Shown here: positions 1 to 10,027 of the stretch, one piece after another
Position numbering within the stretch: the stretch's first letter is position 1
Layout of the letters: each line of letters opens with the position of its first letter
NCBI RefSeq assembly: GCF_900129825.1
Contig: NZ_FQWZ01000008.1
Coordinates: forward strand, 161,001-225,000
DNA from: Hydrocarboniphaga daqingensis
Lineage (GTDB): Bacteria; Pseudomonadota; Gammaproteobacteria; Nevskiales; Nevskiaceae
DNA length: 64,000 bases
Reading direction: 5' to 3'
Notes under the pieces: generated by a model
Seen by the model: only the letters and a program-made list of their open reading frames with translations
Told to the model about the DNA's origin: nothing
The model's database searches: none
Made by a program: the position numbers and the translations under genes

Positions 1-1
1 G

Positions 2-166
2 GATGCGGGTAGCGACGAGGCGGCCTTCGTCGATCTGGCGGAGATTTTGTACGGCCAGGCGGTGCTGGCCGAGGGCGGGCAGCTGGAAGACCCGGCCGGC
101 TTCGTCAAGCGGCTGAACAAGCTGATCCTCGGCCAGACCGGCACCAGCAAGATCCTGCTCGGCTGA
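2..166 (+). CDS. htpG: C-terminal end of chaperone HtpG (Hsp90 family), 5' truncated by window
   Basis: Only the last 54 codons are present, read in frame from base 2 to TGA at 164-166. The peptide has the HtpG C-terminal dimerisation-domain ending: a helix containing LYGQAVLAEGGQLEDPAGFV, then RLNKLIL and a short Gly/Thr tail. In HtpG this region dimerises the ATP-driven cytosolic chaperone. The start and the ATPase and middle domains lie outside the window. Identification rests on a short but characteristic tail, so it is probable rather than certain. The next gene is convergent. Confidence 0.75.
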   Translation, partial: DAGSDEAAFVDLAEILYGQAVLAEGGQLEDPAGFVKRLNKLILGQTGTSKILLG

Positions 167-179
167 CCGATCGCAGATT

Positions 180-211
180 CCGGGCGGCGGCTCGTCAGAG
201 CCGCTTCCCGG
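180..211. terminator. Imperfect hairpin between convergent htpG and the NlpC/P60 gene
   Basis: A 7-bp perfect stem (187-193 with 198-204, loop GTCA) is extended by a 5-bp outer stem (180-184 with 207-211) across a 2-nt mismatch. It lies between two convergent stop codons. There is no clear T-run on either side, so termination activity is inferred from position and fold only. Confidence 0.4.
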
Positions 212-220
212 CACGCGCCG

Positions 221-694
221 CTACGGGATCACGCGGACGACGTCGACGAAACGCTTGGTCCACGACGGATCGTCGACGCGGGCAACCATCACCTTGCGGC
301 CGTTCACCGGCGCATGCACGGCTTTGCCTTCGCCCAGATAGATCGCAACGTGGTCGACGCCCCGTCCGCGGCCAAACCGATAGAACAGCAGATCGCCCGG
401 TTGCGCCTGCTTCAGTGGTACGGTCTTGCCGAACGCGTGCTGCTCCGACGTCGAACGTGGCAGTCCGACGCCGGACTGTCCATAGACATAGCGGGCCAAG
501 CCACTGCAATCGAAGCCATCCGGAGTCGTACCACCGTAGCGGTACGGACGCCCGACCTGACCGAGTGCCTCCAGCACGATCTCGCGACGTGTCTCGCTGA
601 TCTCGTTGGGCAGCGGTCGATGGCCAAAATTGGCGCAACCGCCGAGCAGGCCCAGCGTCAACAGCAAAGCGATCAGGAGGGCGCGGTGAAGCAA
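221..694 (-). CDS. NlpC/P60-family cell-wall peptidase, lipoprotein
   Basis: Predicted D,L-endopeptidase of the NlpC/P60 (CHAP-like cysteine peptidase) superfamily acting on peptidoglycan stem peptides. Using the TTG start at 694 gives a 157-residue protein with a compact lipoprotein signal (hydrophobic run, then LLGGC, Cys20). The domain follows: RPYRYGGTTPDGFDCSGL with the catalytic Cys, then DHVAIYLG with the catalytic His and VHAP. The reading frame is open upstream to a GTG at 781, but that would add about 29 Arg-rich residues and overlap the GST gene by 83 nt. I therefore prefer the TTG 4 nt after the GST stop, though neither start has a strong Shine-Dalgarno. The gene is probably co-transcribed with the GST upstream. 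The family call is secure; the exact cleavage specificity is not visible. Confidence 0.85.
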   Translation of the reverse strand: MLHRALLIALLLTLGLLGGCANFGHRPLPNEISETRREIVLEALGQVGRPYRYGGTTPDGFDCSGLARYVYGQSGVGLPRSTSEQHAFGKTVPLKQAQPGDLLFYRFGRGRGVDHVAIYLGEGKAVHAPVNGRKVMVARVDDPSWTKRFVDVVRVIP

Positions 695-698
695 GGCG

Positions 699-1310
699 CT
701 AAACCACCGGCGGCTGGCTTCGGACCATCGCCGCGCGCTGGGCGAACGCGGTATACCACGAGGCCAACGGCTCACGGCCACGGCGCCATTCGATGTACGG
801 CATGCGCAGATCGAGATAACCCAGCGCCACGCCGATCGTGATCTCGACGATGCTCGGCGCCTCGGGTTCGAAGTCGGCCGTTTCCTGGTTGAGCAAATCG
901 AGCGCGCGCTCGATCAGCGCAGCCTGGCGATCCAGGAACACCGTGTACACGATGCTTTCAGGGCGACGCTTTTCCATCACCGTGGCCACGGCGGCATCGA
1001 TGATGCCGTCGGCGATCTTCTCGCGCCGCAGTGCCGCCCAGCGCTTGCTGCCGCGCGGCAGCGCGGTCACACCACGGCCGCGTGTCAGCAGGTACTCGAC
1101 GATCAAGCCCGAATCGGGCAACGCTTCGCCGCGTTCGGTTACCAACACGGGGATTTTCGACAGCGGATTGATGCTGAGCAGTTCGGGTGGAGAACCGTGT
1201 GGGTCGACCTGGATCTCATCGATCAGGTCGGTAAGCCCCAGTTCGGCAGCGACAACGCGGACCTTGCGTGCATAGGGAGACGTAGGGCTGCTGTACAGCT
1301 TCATCTTCAT
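699..1310 (-). CDS. Glutathione S-transferase family protein
   Basis: A 203-residue cytosolic GST-like protein. The N-terminal thioredoxin-fold domain starts MKMKLYSSPTSPYARKV, with Ser/Pro-Tyr in the glutathione-contacting loop, and later has the conserved cis-Pro strand (SKIPVL) and the ALPDSGLIVEYL segment. The C-terminal all-helical domain follows. The length is normal for the family. The frame is open further upstream, but that stretch reads through the trxB terminator and lacks GST homology, so ATG at 1310 (or 1304, two codons later) is the real start. It may detoxify or isomerise electrophiles; the substrate cannot be told from sequence. It is followed after 4 nt by the NlpC/P60 gene, which suggests co-transcription without an obvious functional link. 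Confidence 0.85.
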   Translation of the reverse strand: MKMKLYSSPTSPYARKVRVVAAELGLTDLIDEIQVDPHGSPPELLSINPLSKIPVLVTERGEALPDSGLIVEYLLTRGRGVTALPRGSKRWAALRREKIADGIIDAAVATVMEKRRPESIVYTVFLDRQAALIERALDLLNQETADFEPEAPSIVEITIGVALGYLDLRMPYIEWRRGREPLASWYTAFAQRAAMVRSQPPVV

Positions 1311-1368
1311 TGATGGATCTTCGGGAGCCGCGCTGCACGGCGCAAACCCGAAGGCTGCCGGTCGCGCC

Positions 1369-1383
1369 GTCTTTTGACAAGAC
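1369..1383. promoter_or_regulatory. Short inverted repeat upstream of the GST gene
   Basis: GTCTT-N5-AAGAC dyad adjoining an AT-rich patch (about 1371-1398) in the 126-nt gap between the trxB terminator and the GST start. It could be part of a promoter or operator. No clean -35/-10 pair for the minus strand was found, so this is only a candidate. Confidence 0.2.
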
Positions 1384-1436
1384 TTGCCTAAATTAAAAGC
1401 GCTCGCACCTGACGCCTGAACCGTGCCCCCAAACGA

Positions 1437-1462
1437 AGAACCCCGGCCAAGGCCGGGGTTCT
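1437..1462 (-). terminator. Rho-independent terminator of trxB
   Basis: Perfect 12-bp GC-rich stem (1437-1448 pairing with 1451-1462, 2-nt minimal loop), 20 nt after the trxB stop. On the minus strand the stem is followed by TTCTTCGTTT-like sequence, a modest U-tract. This is one of the clearest intrinsic terminators in the window and separates trxB from the GST gene. Confidence 0.8.
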
Positions 1463-1482
1463 GAGGCTGCTGGATCGTCGCT

Positions 1483-2541
<1,059 letters not shown>

Positions 2542-2602
2542 CTATGGACCCCGGCGATGCCGGGCTAAGTAAATTCGATGATGCGGTGAATAGGAGTGCG
2601 CT

Positions 2603-3739
2603 ATGAATCGGCTGACCCTTGGGTTGCTGGCCGGCCTTGTTGTGCTGCTGGTGCAAGGTGGTTCCATCGCGGCCGAATTACAAGGCCTGCCGACCCTGAT
2701 GCTCCCGCCCGGATTCAAGGCCGAGGTCTGGGTCGACGGCGTCGACAATGCGCGTGCGATGGCCTACGGCGACAAGGGCACGCTGTTCGTCGGCAGCCGC
2801 AAAGCGGGCAAGGTGTACGCGCTGAGCGACACCAACGGTGACGGACGGCCCGACCGCGTCCGCGTCATCGCAGAAGGCTTGAACATGCCCAGCGGCATCG
2901 CGTTTCGCGACGGTGATCTCTACGTCGCCGAAGTGCAGCGCATCTTCAAGCTGGTCGGCATCGAGTCTCGTCTCGACGCACCGCCATCGCCAACCCGCGT
3001 CCGTGACGACCTTCCGACCGAAACCCACCACGGCTGGCGCTTCATCGACTTCGGCCCGGACGGCAAGCTGTACGTCGCCATTGGCGCACCCTGCAACGTC
3101 TGCCCGCTGGCCCGGTTCGAGCGCGACGGCCGCACGCTGCGCTACGGCTCGATCACGCGCATGGACGCCGACGGCCGCAACTGGGAGGTCGTCGCCGACG
3201 GCGTGCGCAACTCAGTCGGCTTCACCTGGCATCCGCAGACGCAGAAGCTGTGGTTTACCGACAACGGCCGCGACATGCTCGGCGACGACACGCCAAGCTG
3301 CGAACTGAACGTGCTCGACCGCAGCGGCGAGGATTTCGGCTTCCCGTACTGCCATGCCGGCAGCGTGGCCGACCCCGAATTCGGTGCGCAGGGTCGCTGC
3401 TCGTCGGCCAAGGCGCCGGCGGCGCTGTTGGGGCCGCATGTGGCGCCGCTGGGGCTGGCGTTCTATACCGGCACGCAGTTTCCGGCCGAGTACCGCGGCA
3501 ATCTGTTCATCGCCGAGCACGGCTCCTGGAACCGCTCTGAAAAGATCGGTTACCGGATCCAGCGTGTCCGGATCGACGCCAGCGGGCAGGTGATCGACCA
3601 GCAGCCGTTTGCCGAAGGCTGGCTTGCCGGATCTCAGGTCAGTGGCCGTCCCGCTGATGTGCTGGTGGCACCGGACGGTGCTTTGCTGGTCGCCGATGAC
3701 CTTGGTGGCAGGATCTGGCGCATCCGCTACGCGCCGTAG
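2603..3739 (+). CDS. Exported PQQ-dependent glucose/sorbosone dehydrogenase-like beta-propeller protein
   Basis: A 378-residue protein with an N-terminal signal peptide (hydrophobic residues about 6-20, AA motif near 24) and then a six-bladed beta-propeller of the sorbosone/soluble glucose dehydrogenase family. Family marks are the PPGFKAEVW entry strand, NMPSGIAFRDGDLYVA, HHGWRFIDFGPDGKLYVAIG with the catalytic-type His, TWHPQTQKLWFTDNGRD, and the EHGSWNRSEKIGYRI blade. Members oxidise sugars or aldoses in the periplasm with PQQ, but many homologues have no tested substrate. TAGGAG lies 8 nt before the ATG. It is a single gene divergent from trxB. No PQQ biosynthesis gene is in this window. 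Confidence 0.85.
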   Translation: MNRLTLGLLAGLVVLLVQGGSIAAELQGLPTLMLPPGFKAEVWVDGVDNARAMAYGDKGTLFVGSRKAGKVYALSDTNGDGRPDRVRVIAEGLNMPSGIAFRDGDLYVAEVQRIFKLVGIESRLDAPPSPTRVRDDLPTETHHGWRFIDFGPDGKLYVAIGAPCNVCPLARFERDGRTLRYGSITRMDADGRNWEVVADGVRNSVGFTWHPQTQKLWFTDNGRDMLGDDTPSCELNVLDRSGEDFGFPYCHAGSVADPEFGAQGRCSSAKAPAALLGPHVAPLGLAFYTGTQFPAEYRGNLFIAEHGSWNRSEKIGYRIQRVRIDASGQVIDQQPFAEGWLAGSQVSGRPADVLVAPDGALLVADDLGGRIWRIRYAP

Positions 3740-3750
3740 CGGCGCGCGGC

Positions 3751-3863
3751 GAGGAGAGGCCGGCCAGCGCGCGGCCCCAAAACAGCGCGCGCATTGAAAG
3801 CGGGGGGCGCGACCTCGATAATGTCCGCCCCTCGCGGCCGCCGGCCGCGTCGAGCCTCTCCTC
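3751..3863. repeat. Widely spaced 10-bp inverted repeat in the alaC leader region
   Basis: GAGGAGAGGC at 3751-3760 and its exact reverse complement at 3854-3863, 93 nt apart, flank the alaC promoter. The left arm lies upstream of the promoter, so the pair cannot form in the mRNA started there. It could form in read-through transcripts or be a DNA-level feature. The right arm sits 20 nt before the alaC start codon. Confidence 0.4.
3794..3822 (+). promoter_or_regulatory. Sigma-70-type promoter for alaC-hom-thrC
   Basis: TTGAAA (3794-3799), a spacer of exactly 17 nt, then GATAAT (3817-3822). Both hexamers match the consensus at five of six positions, in the only non-coding stretch before alaC. 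The predicted start site is near 3829, giving a leader of about 55 nt. This is the best-looking vegetative promoter I found in the window. Confidence 0.65.
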
Positions 3864-3883
3864 CCACCACCTAAGCGAGTGTC

Positions 3884-5152
3884 GTGAAAGCCAACTTTCC
3901 GCGCATCCAGCGCCTGCCGCCCTATGTCTTCAACATCGTTGGTGACCTCAAGGCCGCAGCCCGAGCTCGTGGCGAGGACATCATCGACTTCAGCATGGGC
4001 AACCCCGACCAGCCGACGCCGAAGCACATCGTCGACAAGCTGGTGGAGGCCTCTGTGCGCGGCACCGACAGCGACTACGTTCGCCCCGAGTTGATCGACG
4101 AGGACGGCACGCACACGCACCGCTACTCGCTGTCCAAGGGCGTGCCGCGCCTGCGGCGTGCGATGTCGCGCTGGTACAAGAACCGCTACGACGTCGACGT
4201 CGACCCCAACTCCGAAGTGATCGCCACGATCGGATCCAAGGAAGGCCTGGCGCATCTGGCGTTTGCGACGCTGGGTCAGGGCGACGTGGTGCTGGTGCCC
4301 AATCCGGCGTATCCGATCCATCCCTATGGCGTCGTGCTGGCGGGCGCTGATGTCCGCCACGTCAAGATGACGCCGGATGTCGACTTCTTCGAAGAGCTGC
4401 AGCGCGCCATCAAGGAAAGCTGGCCGGCGCCGAAGATGCTGATCCTGAACTTCCCGGCGAACCCAACGACCGAATGCGTCGATCTGGCGTTCTTCGAGAA
4501 AGCCGTTGCGATCTGCCGCGAGCATCAAATGTGGCTGGTGCACGACTTGGCCTACGCCGACATCGTGTTCGACGGCTATCAAGCGCCGAGCGTGCTGCAG
4601 GTGCCGGGTGCCAAGGACCTCGCCGTCGAGTTCTTCACGCTGTCGAAGAGCTACAACATGCCGGGCTGGCGCGTCGGCTTCATGTGCGGCAACCCGACGC
4701 TGGTTGCCGCGCTCGCGCGGATCAAGAGCTACCTCGACTACGGCATGTTCACGCCGATCCAGGTGGCGGCGATTGCGGCGCTCGAAGGCCCGCAGGACTG
4801 TGTCGCCGAGATTGCCGAGATGTATCGCAAGCGCCGCGATGCCTTGTGCGAAGGCCTGTGCTCGATCGGCTGGAATGTCACCAAGCCCAAGGCGACGATG
4901 TTCGTCTGGGCCAAGATTCCCGAGCCGTTTGCCGCGATGGGCTCGATCGAATTCGCCAAGCTGCTGCTGGCCGAGGCCAAGGTGGCGGTGTCGCCCGGCG
5001 CCGGCTTCGGCGACTACGGCGACGACCATGTGCGCTTTGCGTTGATCGAGAACGAACACCGCACGCGTCAGGCAATTCGCGGTATCAAGAAGCTGCTGCA
5101 GAAAGGTGCTGCGGCGATCAGCCCGCCGGCACCGAAGGCAGGTGTGGCATGA
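3884..5152 (+). CDS. alaC: Alanine transaminase (AlaC-type class I aminotransferase)
   Basis: PLP enzyme interconverting pyruvate plus glutamate and alanine plus 2-oxoglutarate. It starts with GTG and has 422 residues. The sequence matches AlaC closely: [62 protein letters not shown] and [17 protein letters not shown], where Lys255 is the PLP Schiff-base lysine. The C terminus has [19 protein letters not shown]. An oddity is an insert of roughly 14 residues (about 61-78, rich in Asp/Glu/His) just before [10 protein letters not shown], relative to the E. coli AlaC I recall. The stop codon overlaps the hom start (ATGA), so it is translationally coupled to threonine-branch genes. Confidence 0.92.
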   Translation: MKANFPRIQRLPPYVFNIVGDLKAAARARGEDIIDFSMGNPDQPTPKHIVDKLVEASVRGTDSDYVRPELIDEDGTHTHRYSLSKGVPRLRRAMSRWYKNRYDVDVDPNSEVIATIGSKEGLAHLAFATLGQGDVVLVPNPAYPIHPYGVVLAGADVRHVKMTPDVDFFEELQRAIKESWPAPKMLILNFPANPTTECVDLAFFEKAVAICREHQMWLVHDLAYADIVFDGYQAPSVLQVPGAKDLAVEFFTLSKSYNMPGWRVGFMCGNPTLVAALARIKSYLDYGMFTPIQVAAIAALEGPQDCVAEIAEMYRKRRDALCEGLCSIGWNVTKPKATMFVWAKIPEPFAAMGSIEFAKLLLAEAKVAVSPGAGFGDYGDDHVRFALIENEHRTRQAIRGIKKLLQKGAAAISPPAPKAGVA

Positions 5153-6459
5153 CGACCGCGCCGCTGCGTGTCGGCCTGCTCGGCCTGGGCACGGTCGGGC
5201 AGGGCGTGATCCGCGTGCTGCGCACCAACGCCGACGAGATCACGCGTCGCGTCGGCCGCGCCGTCGTCGTCACGCATGCGTCGGCGCGCGACCCGCACCG
5301 GGCACGCGACGTGTCGCTGGACGGCATCCAGATCGTCGCCGACCCGATACGGATCGCCGCCGAAGCCGATGTCGATGTCGTCGTCGAAGCCATCGGCGGC
5401 CTGTCGCCGGCCAAGGAACTGGTGCTGGCTGCGCTGCGTCGCGGCAAGCCGGTGGTGACCGCCAACAAGGCGCTGCTTGCGCTGCAAGGCAATGAAATCT
5501 TCGAGGCTGCACAGGCCAGCGGCGTGATGATCGCGTTCGAAGCCAGCGTCGCCGGCGGCATTCCGGCGATCAAGGCAATCCGCGAAGGCTTGGCCGGCAA
5601 TCGCATCGAAGCCTTGGCCGGCATCATCAACGGCACCTGCAACTACATCCTGACGCAGATGAGCGAGAAGGGGCAGGCGTTCGCCGATGCGCTGGCCGAC
5701 GCGCAGCGGCTCGGCTATGCCGAAGCCGATCCGACGTTCGATGTCGAGGGCATCGACGCCGCACACAAGCTGACGATCTTGGCCAGCATCGCGTTCGGCA
5801 TGCCGCTTTCGTTCGATAAGGTGTCGGTCGAAGGCATCACCAAGGTGACGCCGCAGGACATTCGCATCGCGCAAGCGCTCGGTTACCGGATCAAGCATCT
5901 GGGTATCGCCAAGCGAACCGACGCCGGCGTGGAGTTGCGGGCGCACGCCACGCTGGTGCCTGAGGACCGTCTGTTGGCCAAGGTCGACGGCGTGCTCAAC
6001 ACCGTGCTGCTGCAGGGCAATGCCGTCGGCCAGATCGGCCTGTACGGCCGGGGCGCCGGTGGCGACGCCACGGCATCGGCTGTCGTTGCGGACCTGGTCG
6101 ACGTGGCGCGTGCGCTGGGTTCCGACGCGCGCCACCATGTGCCGTCGCTGGCGTTCCAGCCTTCGGCCGTTCGCGAACTGAACGTGTTGCCACTGGCCGA
6201 CGTGGTCAGCTCGCACTATCTGCGCATCACGGTCGCCGATGAGCCGGGTGTGCTCAAGGCCATCACGTCGATCCTGGCCGAGTTGGACATCAGCATCGAA
6301 GCGATCCTGCAGAAGGAGCCGCAAGGCGGCGCCGACGCCAGCGTCGCGGTCATCACGTCAGTGATTCCGGAGCGGCGCTTCAACGAAGCGGTGGCGCGCG
6401 TGCGCCAGCTGCCGTTCGTGCGCCACGACATCTCACGGTTTCGTGTCGAGCATTTCTAA
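5149..6459 (+). CDS. hom: Homoserine dehydrogenase
   Basis: Reduces aspartate semialdehyde to homoserine, the branch point to threonine and methionine. At 436 residues it is the stand-alone (not aspartokinase-fused) type. The N-terminal Rossmann motif is [12 protein letters not shown]. The catalytic domain contains [33 protein letters not shown] and the [19 protein letters not shown] region with the catalytic Lys/Asp residues. A C-terminal ACT domain begins near [16 protein letters not shown] and probably mediates threonine feedback. The frame is open far upstream inside alaC, but the ATG at 5149 matches the family N terminus and gives the ATGA overlap. It is the second gene of alaC-hom-thrC. 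Confidence 0.96.
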   Translation: MTTAPLRVGLLGLGTVGQGVIRVLRTNADEITRRVGRAVVVTHASARDPHRARDVSLDGIQIVADPIRIAAEADVDVVVEAIGGLSPAKELVLAALRRGKPVVTANKALLALQGNEIFEAAQASGVMIAFEASVAGGIPAIKAIREGLAGNRIEALAGIINGTCNYILTQMSEKGQAFADALADAQRLGYAEADPTFDVEGIDAAHKLTILASIAFGMPLSFDKVSVEGITKVTPQDIRIAQALGYRIKHLGIAKRTDAGVELRAHATLVPEDRLLAKVDGVLNTVLLQGNAVGQIGLYGRGAGGDATASAVVADLVDVARALGSDARHHVPSLAFQPSAVRELNVLPLADVVSSHYLRITVADEPGVLKAITSILAELDISIEAILQKEPQGGADASVAVITSVIPERRFNEAVARVRQLPFVRHDISRFRVEHF

Positions 6460-6483
6460 TCTGCATGACCCAAGCCGGGCGGC

Positions 6484-7656
6484 ATGTCGCTCCCGGCAAC
6501 CGATTACACGCCGTCATCCACTGGTTCTGATTCCATGACCCGCTATACCGGCCTTGTCGACCACTACCGTTCCCGCTTGCCGCTGACGCCGAATCACTGC
6601 GCGATCAGCCTGGGCGAAGGTCGCACGCCGCTGATCCGCATCTACAACACCGAGCGCGAGATCGGTTTCGAAGGCGAGCTGTACGTCAAGTTCGAAGGCC
6701 TGAATCCGACCGGCTCGTTCAAAGACCGCGGCATGACGCTGGCGGTGACGCAAGCCGTACACGAAGGCGCTCGCGCCATCATCTGCGCGTCCACCGGCAA
6801 CACCTCGGCCGCAGCTGCTGCCTACGCTGCGCGCGCCAGCATCACGGCGTTCGTGCTGATTCCCGAAGGCAAGATCGCGCTAGGCAAGTTGGCTCAGGCG
6901 ATCGTGCACGGCGCGGTCGTCGTGCAGATCCGCGGCAACTTCGACGATGGCATGCGCCTGGTCAAGGAAGTCGCCGAAACGGCGCCGGTGGCCATCGTCA
7001 ACTCGATCAACCCGTTCCGTTTGCAGGGCCAGAAGACGGCGGCATTCGAAATCGTCGAAGCGCTTGGCCGCGCGCCGGACTACCACTGCATTCCGGTCGG
7101 CAACGCCGGCAACATCAGCGCGCACTGGCTCGGCTATGCCGAGGTCAGCAACTTCCCGACGACGATCAACCGGCTCGCGCCGGAGTTGCAGCACTACTCG
7201 CGCGAAACGCTGACCGACACGCGTCCCAAGATGGTCGGCTATCAGGCTGCCGGCAGCGCGCCGTTCATGCGCGGCGCCGCCGTGCGCAATCCCGAAACGG
7301 TCGCCACCGCGATCCGTATCGGCGACCCGCAGTCCTGGGACCTCGCATGGGCCGTTCAGCAGGAATCGGGCGGCTGGTTCGACGAATGCACCGACGAGGA
7401 CATCCTGCGCACGCAGCGCCGCTTGGCCGAGCTCGACGGCGTGTTCTGCGAGCCGGCATCGGCTGCCTCGCTGTGCGGTGCGATCCGTGACATCAAGAGC
7501 GGCAAAATCGCGCCGGGCTCGAAGGTGGTTTGCACCCTGACCGGCTTTGGTCTCAAGGACCCCGACATCATCGTCAAGGGCGGACTCAGCGGCGTGGTCG
7601 AAGTCGACGCCGAGCGTTCCGCCGTCGAGAAGGCGCTGCTCGATCGCCTGTCCTGA
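6484..7656 (+). CDS. thrC: Threonine synthase
   Basis: PLP-dependent conversion of O-phosphohomoserine to threonine. It has 390 residues from ATG 6484, or 373 from ATG 6535. The second start gives MTRYTGLVDHYR, which is closer to the family N terminus; neither has a convincing ribosome site. Diagnostic motifs are ISLGEGRTPLI, NPTGSFKDRGMTLAV with the PLP lysine, ASTGNTSAAAAAYAA, the VGNAGNISAHW glycine loop and VCTLTGFGLKDPD near the C terminus. It lies 24 nt after hom and completes the aspartate-to-threonine route except homoserine kinase, which is not in this window. Confidence 0.95.
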   Translation: MSLPATDYTPSSTGSDSMTRYTGLVDHYRSRLPLTPNHCAISLGEGRTPLIRIYNTEREIGFEGELYVKFEGLNPTGSFKDRGMTLAVTQAVHEGARAIICASTGNTSAAAAAYAARASITAFVLIPEGKIALGKLAQAIVHGAVVVQIRGNFDDGMRLVKEVAETAPVAIVNSINPFRLQGQKTAAFEIVEALGRAPDYHCIPVGNAGNISAHWLGYAEVSNFPTTINRLAPELQHYSRETLTDTRPKMVGYQAAGSAPFMRGAAVRNPETVATAIRIGDPQSWDLAWAVQQESGGWFDECTDEDILRTQRRLAELDGVFCEPASAASLCGAIRDIKSGKIAPGSKVVCTLTGFGLKDPDIIVKGGLSGVVEVDAERSAVEKALLDRLS

Positions 7657-7774
7657 GCAAGCCAGCGGCATCGCCGATCACCGCTTGCCGATCGGGTGGT
7701 ACGCATAGCCCCATGCCAACGATGGCGGGTGCGGCAATGCTAAAATGTCAGTCTCGTTGCGAGCCGGGCGCGTC

Positions 7775-8302
7775 ATGATCTGGGTGGATTACTGCATCGT
7801 GGGCGTACTGGCGGTCTCGACCTTGATCGGCGTCATCCGCGGCTTCGCGCGCGAAACCCTGGGCTTGCTGACATGGGTGCTGGCGATCTGGCTCTCCGCT
7901 GCATTCGCCCCGGTCGTTGCCGATTCGCTGGCGGACTATCTCAGCGCACCGTCGGTGCGCTCGATCGCAGCTCATGTGTTGTTGTTCTTCGGTGGGTTGC
8001 TCGTCGGCGGCATCGCGACGGCGCTGCTGGTGCGCCGCCTGCGCGAAAGCGTGCTGTCATCGACCGATCGCACGCTCGGCGCCGGCTTTGGTTTGATGCG
8101 CGGCGCCGTGCTGGTTGCGATGTTTGTACTCGTGGCGCAGGGAACCGCGGTGCGGCAAGACCCGTGGTGGCGTCAGTCGCTGTTGCTGAATCGCTTCGAG
8201 TGGCTCGCCGATGCAATCGGCATCGTCGTGCCGTCGCGCTGGCTCGATCGCTTGCAACGGCAGGGCGACGATGCCGACAACGCGGTCGAAGCGTCGTATT
8301 AG
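7775..8302 (+). CDS. cvpA: CvpA family inner-membrane protein
   Basis: A 175-residue integral membrane protein with about four hydrophobic segments. It begins MIWVDYCIVGVLAVSTLIGV, followed by the conserved RGFARETLGLLTWVLAIWLS, a second pair of helices and a conserved segment containing DRTLGAGFGLMRGAVLV. CvpA was named for colicin V production in E. coli. The family is linked to envelope stress and stationary survival, but its biochemical role is unsettled. An in-frame ATG at 7745 would add ten residues; I prefer 7775 because it matches the family N terminus. It lies directly upstream of purF, a gene order conserved across many proteobacteria. Confidence 0.9.
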   Translation: MIWVDYCIVGVLAVSTLIGVIRGFARETLGLLTWVLAIWLSAAFAPVVADSLADYLSAPSVRSIAAHVLLFFGGLLVGGIATALLVRRLRESVLSSTDRTLGAGFGLMRGAVLVAMFVLVAQGTAVRQDPWWRQSLLLNRFEWLADAIGIVVPSRWLDRLQRQGDDADNAVEASY

Positions 8303-8346
8303 TGGGTCTGTTTTTAACCGTCGTCTGATTCGCTTCCGAGGTCACC

Positions 8347-9867
8347 ATGTGCGGCATTGTCGGCATCTACTCGCATCAAAGCGCCAATCAGGAACTCTAT
8401 GACGCGCTGACGATGCTGCAGCATCGCGGTCAGGACGCGGCCGGCATCATCACCAATGAAGGCCATCGTCTGCACTTGCGCAAGGACAATGGTCTGGTGC
8501 GCGACGTGTTCAACAAGGACGAGCACATGGCGCGGCTGCGCGGCCCGATCGGTATCGGCCACGTCCGCTATCCGACGGCCGGCGCTAGCAGCTCGGCCGA
8601 AGCCCAGCCGTTCTATACCAACATGCCGTTCGGCATTTCCCTGTCGCACAACGGCAACCTGACCAATGCCGAAGAGCTTAAGCAGGAACTGTTTGCCGAA
8701 GACCGTCGGCATCTGAACACCGAGTCCGACTCGGAAGTGCTGCTCAACGTGTTCGCGCACGAGCTGCAGATTCAGAGCAAGCTCAAGTTGATGCCTGACG
8801 ACATCTTCGCTGCGGTATCAGGCGTGCATCGTCGCTGCCGCGGGGCTTACGCGGTCGTGGCGATGATCAGCGGTTACGGTTTGGTCGGCTTCCGCGATCC
8901 GTTCGGTATCCGCCCGGTCTGCTATGGCTGGCGTGACTCGCCGAGCGGCAAGGAATACATGATCGCATCGGAGTCGGTCGCGCTCGACGCGCTTGGCTAC
9001 GAGTTCCTCGACGACATCGCACCGGGTGAGGCGATCTACGTCGACATGGAAGGCAAGCTGCATCGCCGTCAATGCGCGGTCAATCCAGTGTTGTCGCCTT
9101 GCATCTTCGAGTACGTGTACCTGGCGCGGCCCGACTCGGTGATGGACGACATCTACGTTTATAAAGCGCGTCTGCGCATGGGAATCAAGCTCGCCGAGAA
9201 GATTCTGCGCGAGTGGCCCGAGCACGATATCGACGTCGTGATTCCGATTCCGGACACCTCGCGCGTCGCCGGGGCCGAAGTCGCAGCGCGATTGGGCGTC
9301 CACTACCGTGAAGGCTTCATCAAGAATCGCTACATCGGCCGCACCTTCATCATGCCGGGGCAGGCGCAGCGCAAGAAAGGCGTGCGCCAGAAGCTCAATC
9401 CGGTCGATGTCGAGTTTCGCGGCAAGAATGTGTTGCTGGTCGACGATTCGATCGTGCGCGGCACCACCAGTCAGGAAATCATCCAGATGGCGCGAGATGC
9501 CGGCGCGCGCAAGGTGTATTTCGCGTCGGCGGCTCCGCCGGTGCGCTACCCGAACGTCTACGGGATCGACATGCCGACGGCCTCGGAGTTGGTGGCACAT
9601 GGCCGCACGCACCTGGAACTGCAGACGCTGCTCGGTGCCGACCGGCTGATCTTCCAGGACTTGAACGACCTGATCGACGCCGTGCGCCACAAGCATTCGA
9701 GCATTCAGCGCTTCGACTGCTCGGTGTTCACTGGCGAATACATCACCCAAGACATCAGCCCGGAATACTTGAATCAGCTCGAGCTATTCCGGTCCGATGC
9801 GGCCAAGGCCAAGCGTGACGTGGCCTCGCAGTCGGTCATCGAGCTGGACAACGCGGCGGCGCGCTGA
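8347..9867 (+). CDS. purF: Amidophosphoribosyltransferase
   Basis: First committed step of purine synthesis: PRPP plus glutamine to 5-phosphoribosylamine. It has 506 residues. Met1 is followed directly by Cys2 of [11 protein letters not shown], the N-terminal nucleophile of the glutaminase domain. [18 protein letters not shown] and [10 protein letters not shown] follow. The C-terminal phosphoribosyltransferase domain has IPDTSRVAG and the PRPP loop [18 protein letters not shown] lies 5 nt before the ATG. The family clusters between cvpA and metZ, as here. I did not find a PurR operator. Confidence 0.98.
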   Translation: MCGIVGIYSHQSANQELYDALTMLQHRGQDAAGIITNEGHRLHLRKDNGLVRDVFNKDEHMARLRGPIGIGHVRYPTAGASSSAEAQPFYTNMPFGISLSHNGNLTNAEELKQELFAEDRRHLNTESDSEVLLNVFAHELQIQSKLKLMPDDIFAAVSGVHRRCRGAYAVVAMISGYGLVGFRDPFGIRPVCYGWRDSPSGKEYMIASESVALDALGYEFLDDIAPGEAIYVDMEGKLHRRQCAVNPVLSPCIFEYVYLARPDSVMDDIYVYKARLRMGIKLAEKILREWPEHDIDVVIPIPDTSRVAGAEVAARLGVHYREGFIKNRYIGRTFIMPGQAQRKKGVRQKLNPVDVEFRGKNVLLVDDSIVRGTTSQEIIQMARDAGARKVYFASAAPPVRYPNVYGIDMPTASELVAHGRTHLELQTLLGADRLIFQDLNDLIDAVRHKHSSIQRFDCSVFTGEYITQDISPEYLNQLELFRSDAAKAKRDVASQSVIELDNAAAR

Positions 9868-9933
9868 CCGCCAGCCGCGCATTGCCTGCCGCGGCGCGCG
9901 GTTCTACACTGCCGCCCAGCGCCGATTTGTATT

Positions 9934-9981
9934 CCTGCTTGCGGGCGCTTAATAAATGTCGCTAAACGGGTTGCAAGCAGG
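9934..9981. promoter_or_regulatory. 9-bp inverted repeat in the metZ leader
   Basis: CCTGCTTGC (9934-9942) and its exact complement GCAAGCAGG (9973-9981) are separated by a 30-nt AT-richer loop in the purF-metZ gap. It may be an RNA hairpin closing a regulatory loop or a DNA operator. I could not match it to a known SAM riboswitch class, and there is no TGAA-N5-TTCA MetR box here. Confidence 0.35.
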
Positions 9982-10027
9982 CTCGTTTGGCGTCGCGCGG
10001 TATAGGTAGCAACGGTTGCCCGACACC

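Noticed and set aside
3212..5059. 615-codon minus-strand open frame
   Set aside because: It lies antisense to two well-supported genes, has His/Arg/Asp-rich shadow composition and no recognisable motifs.
4474..5148. Long open frame upstream of hom that would extend the protein by 225 residues
   Set aside because: It runs through alaC in another frame and lacks similarity to homoserine dehydrogenase; the ATG at 5149 gives the proper N terminus.
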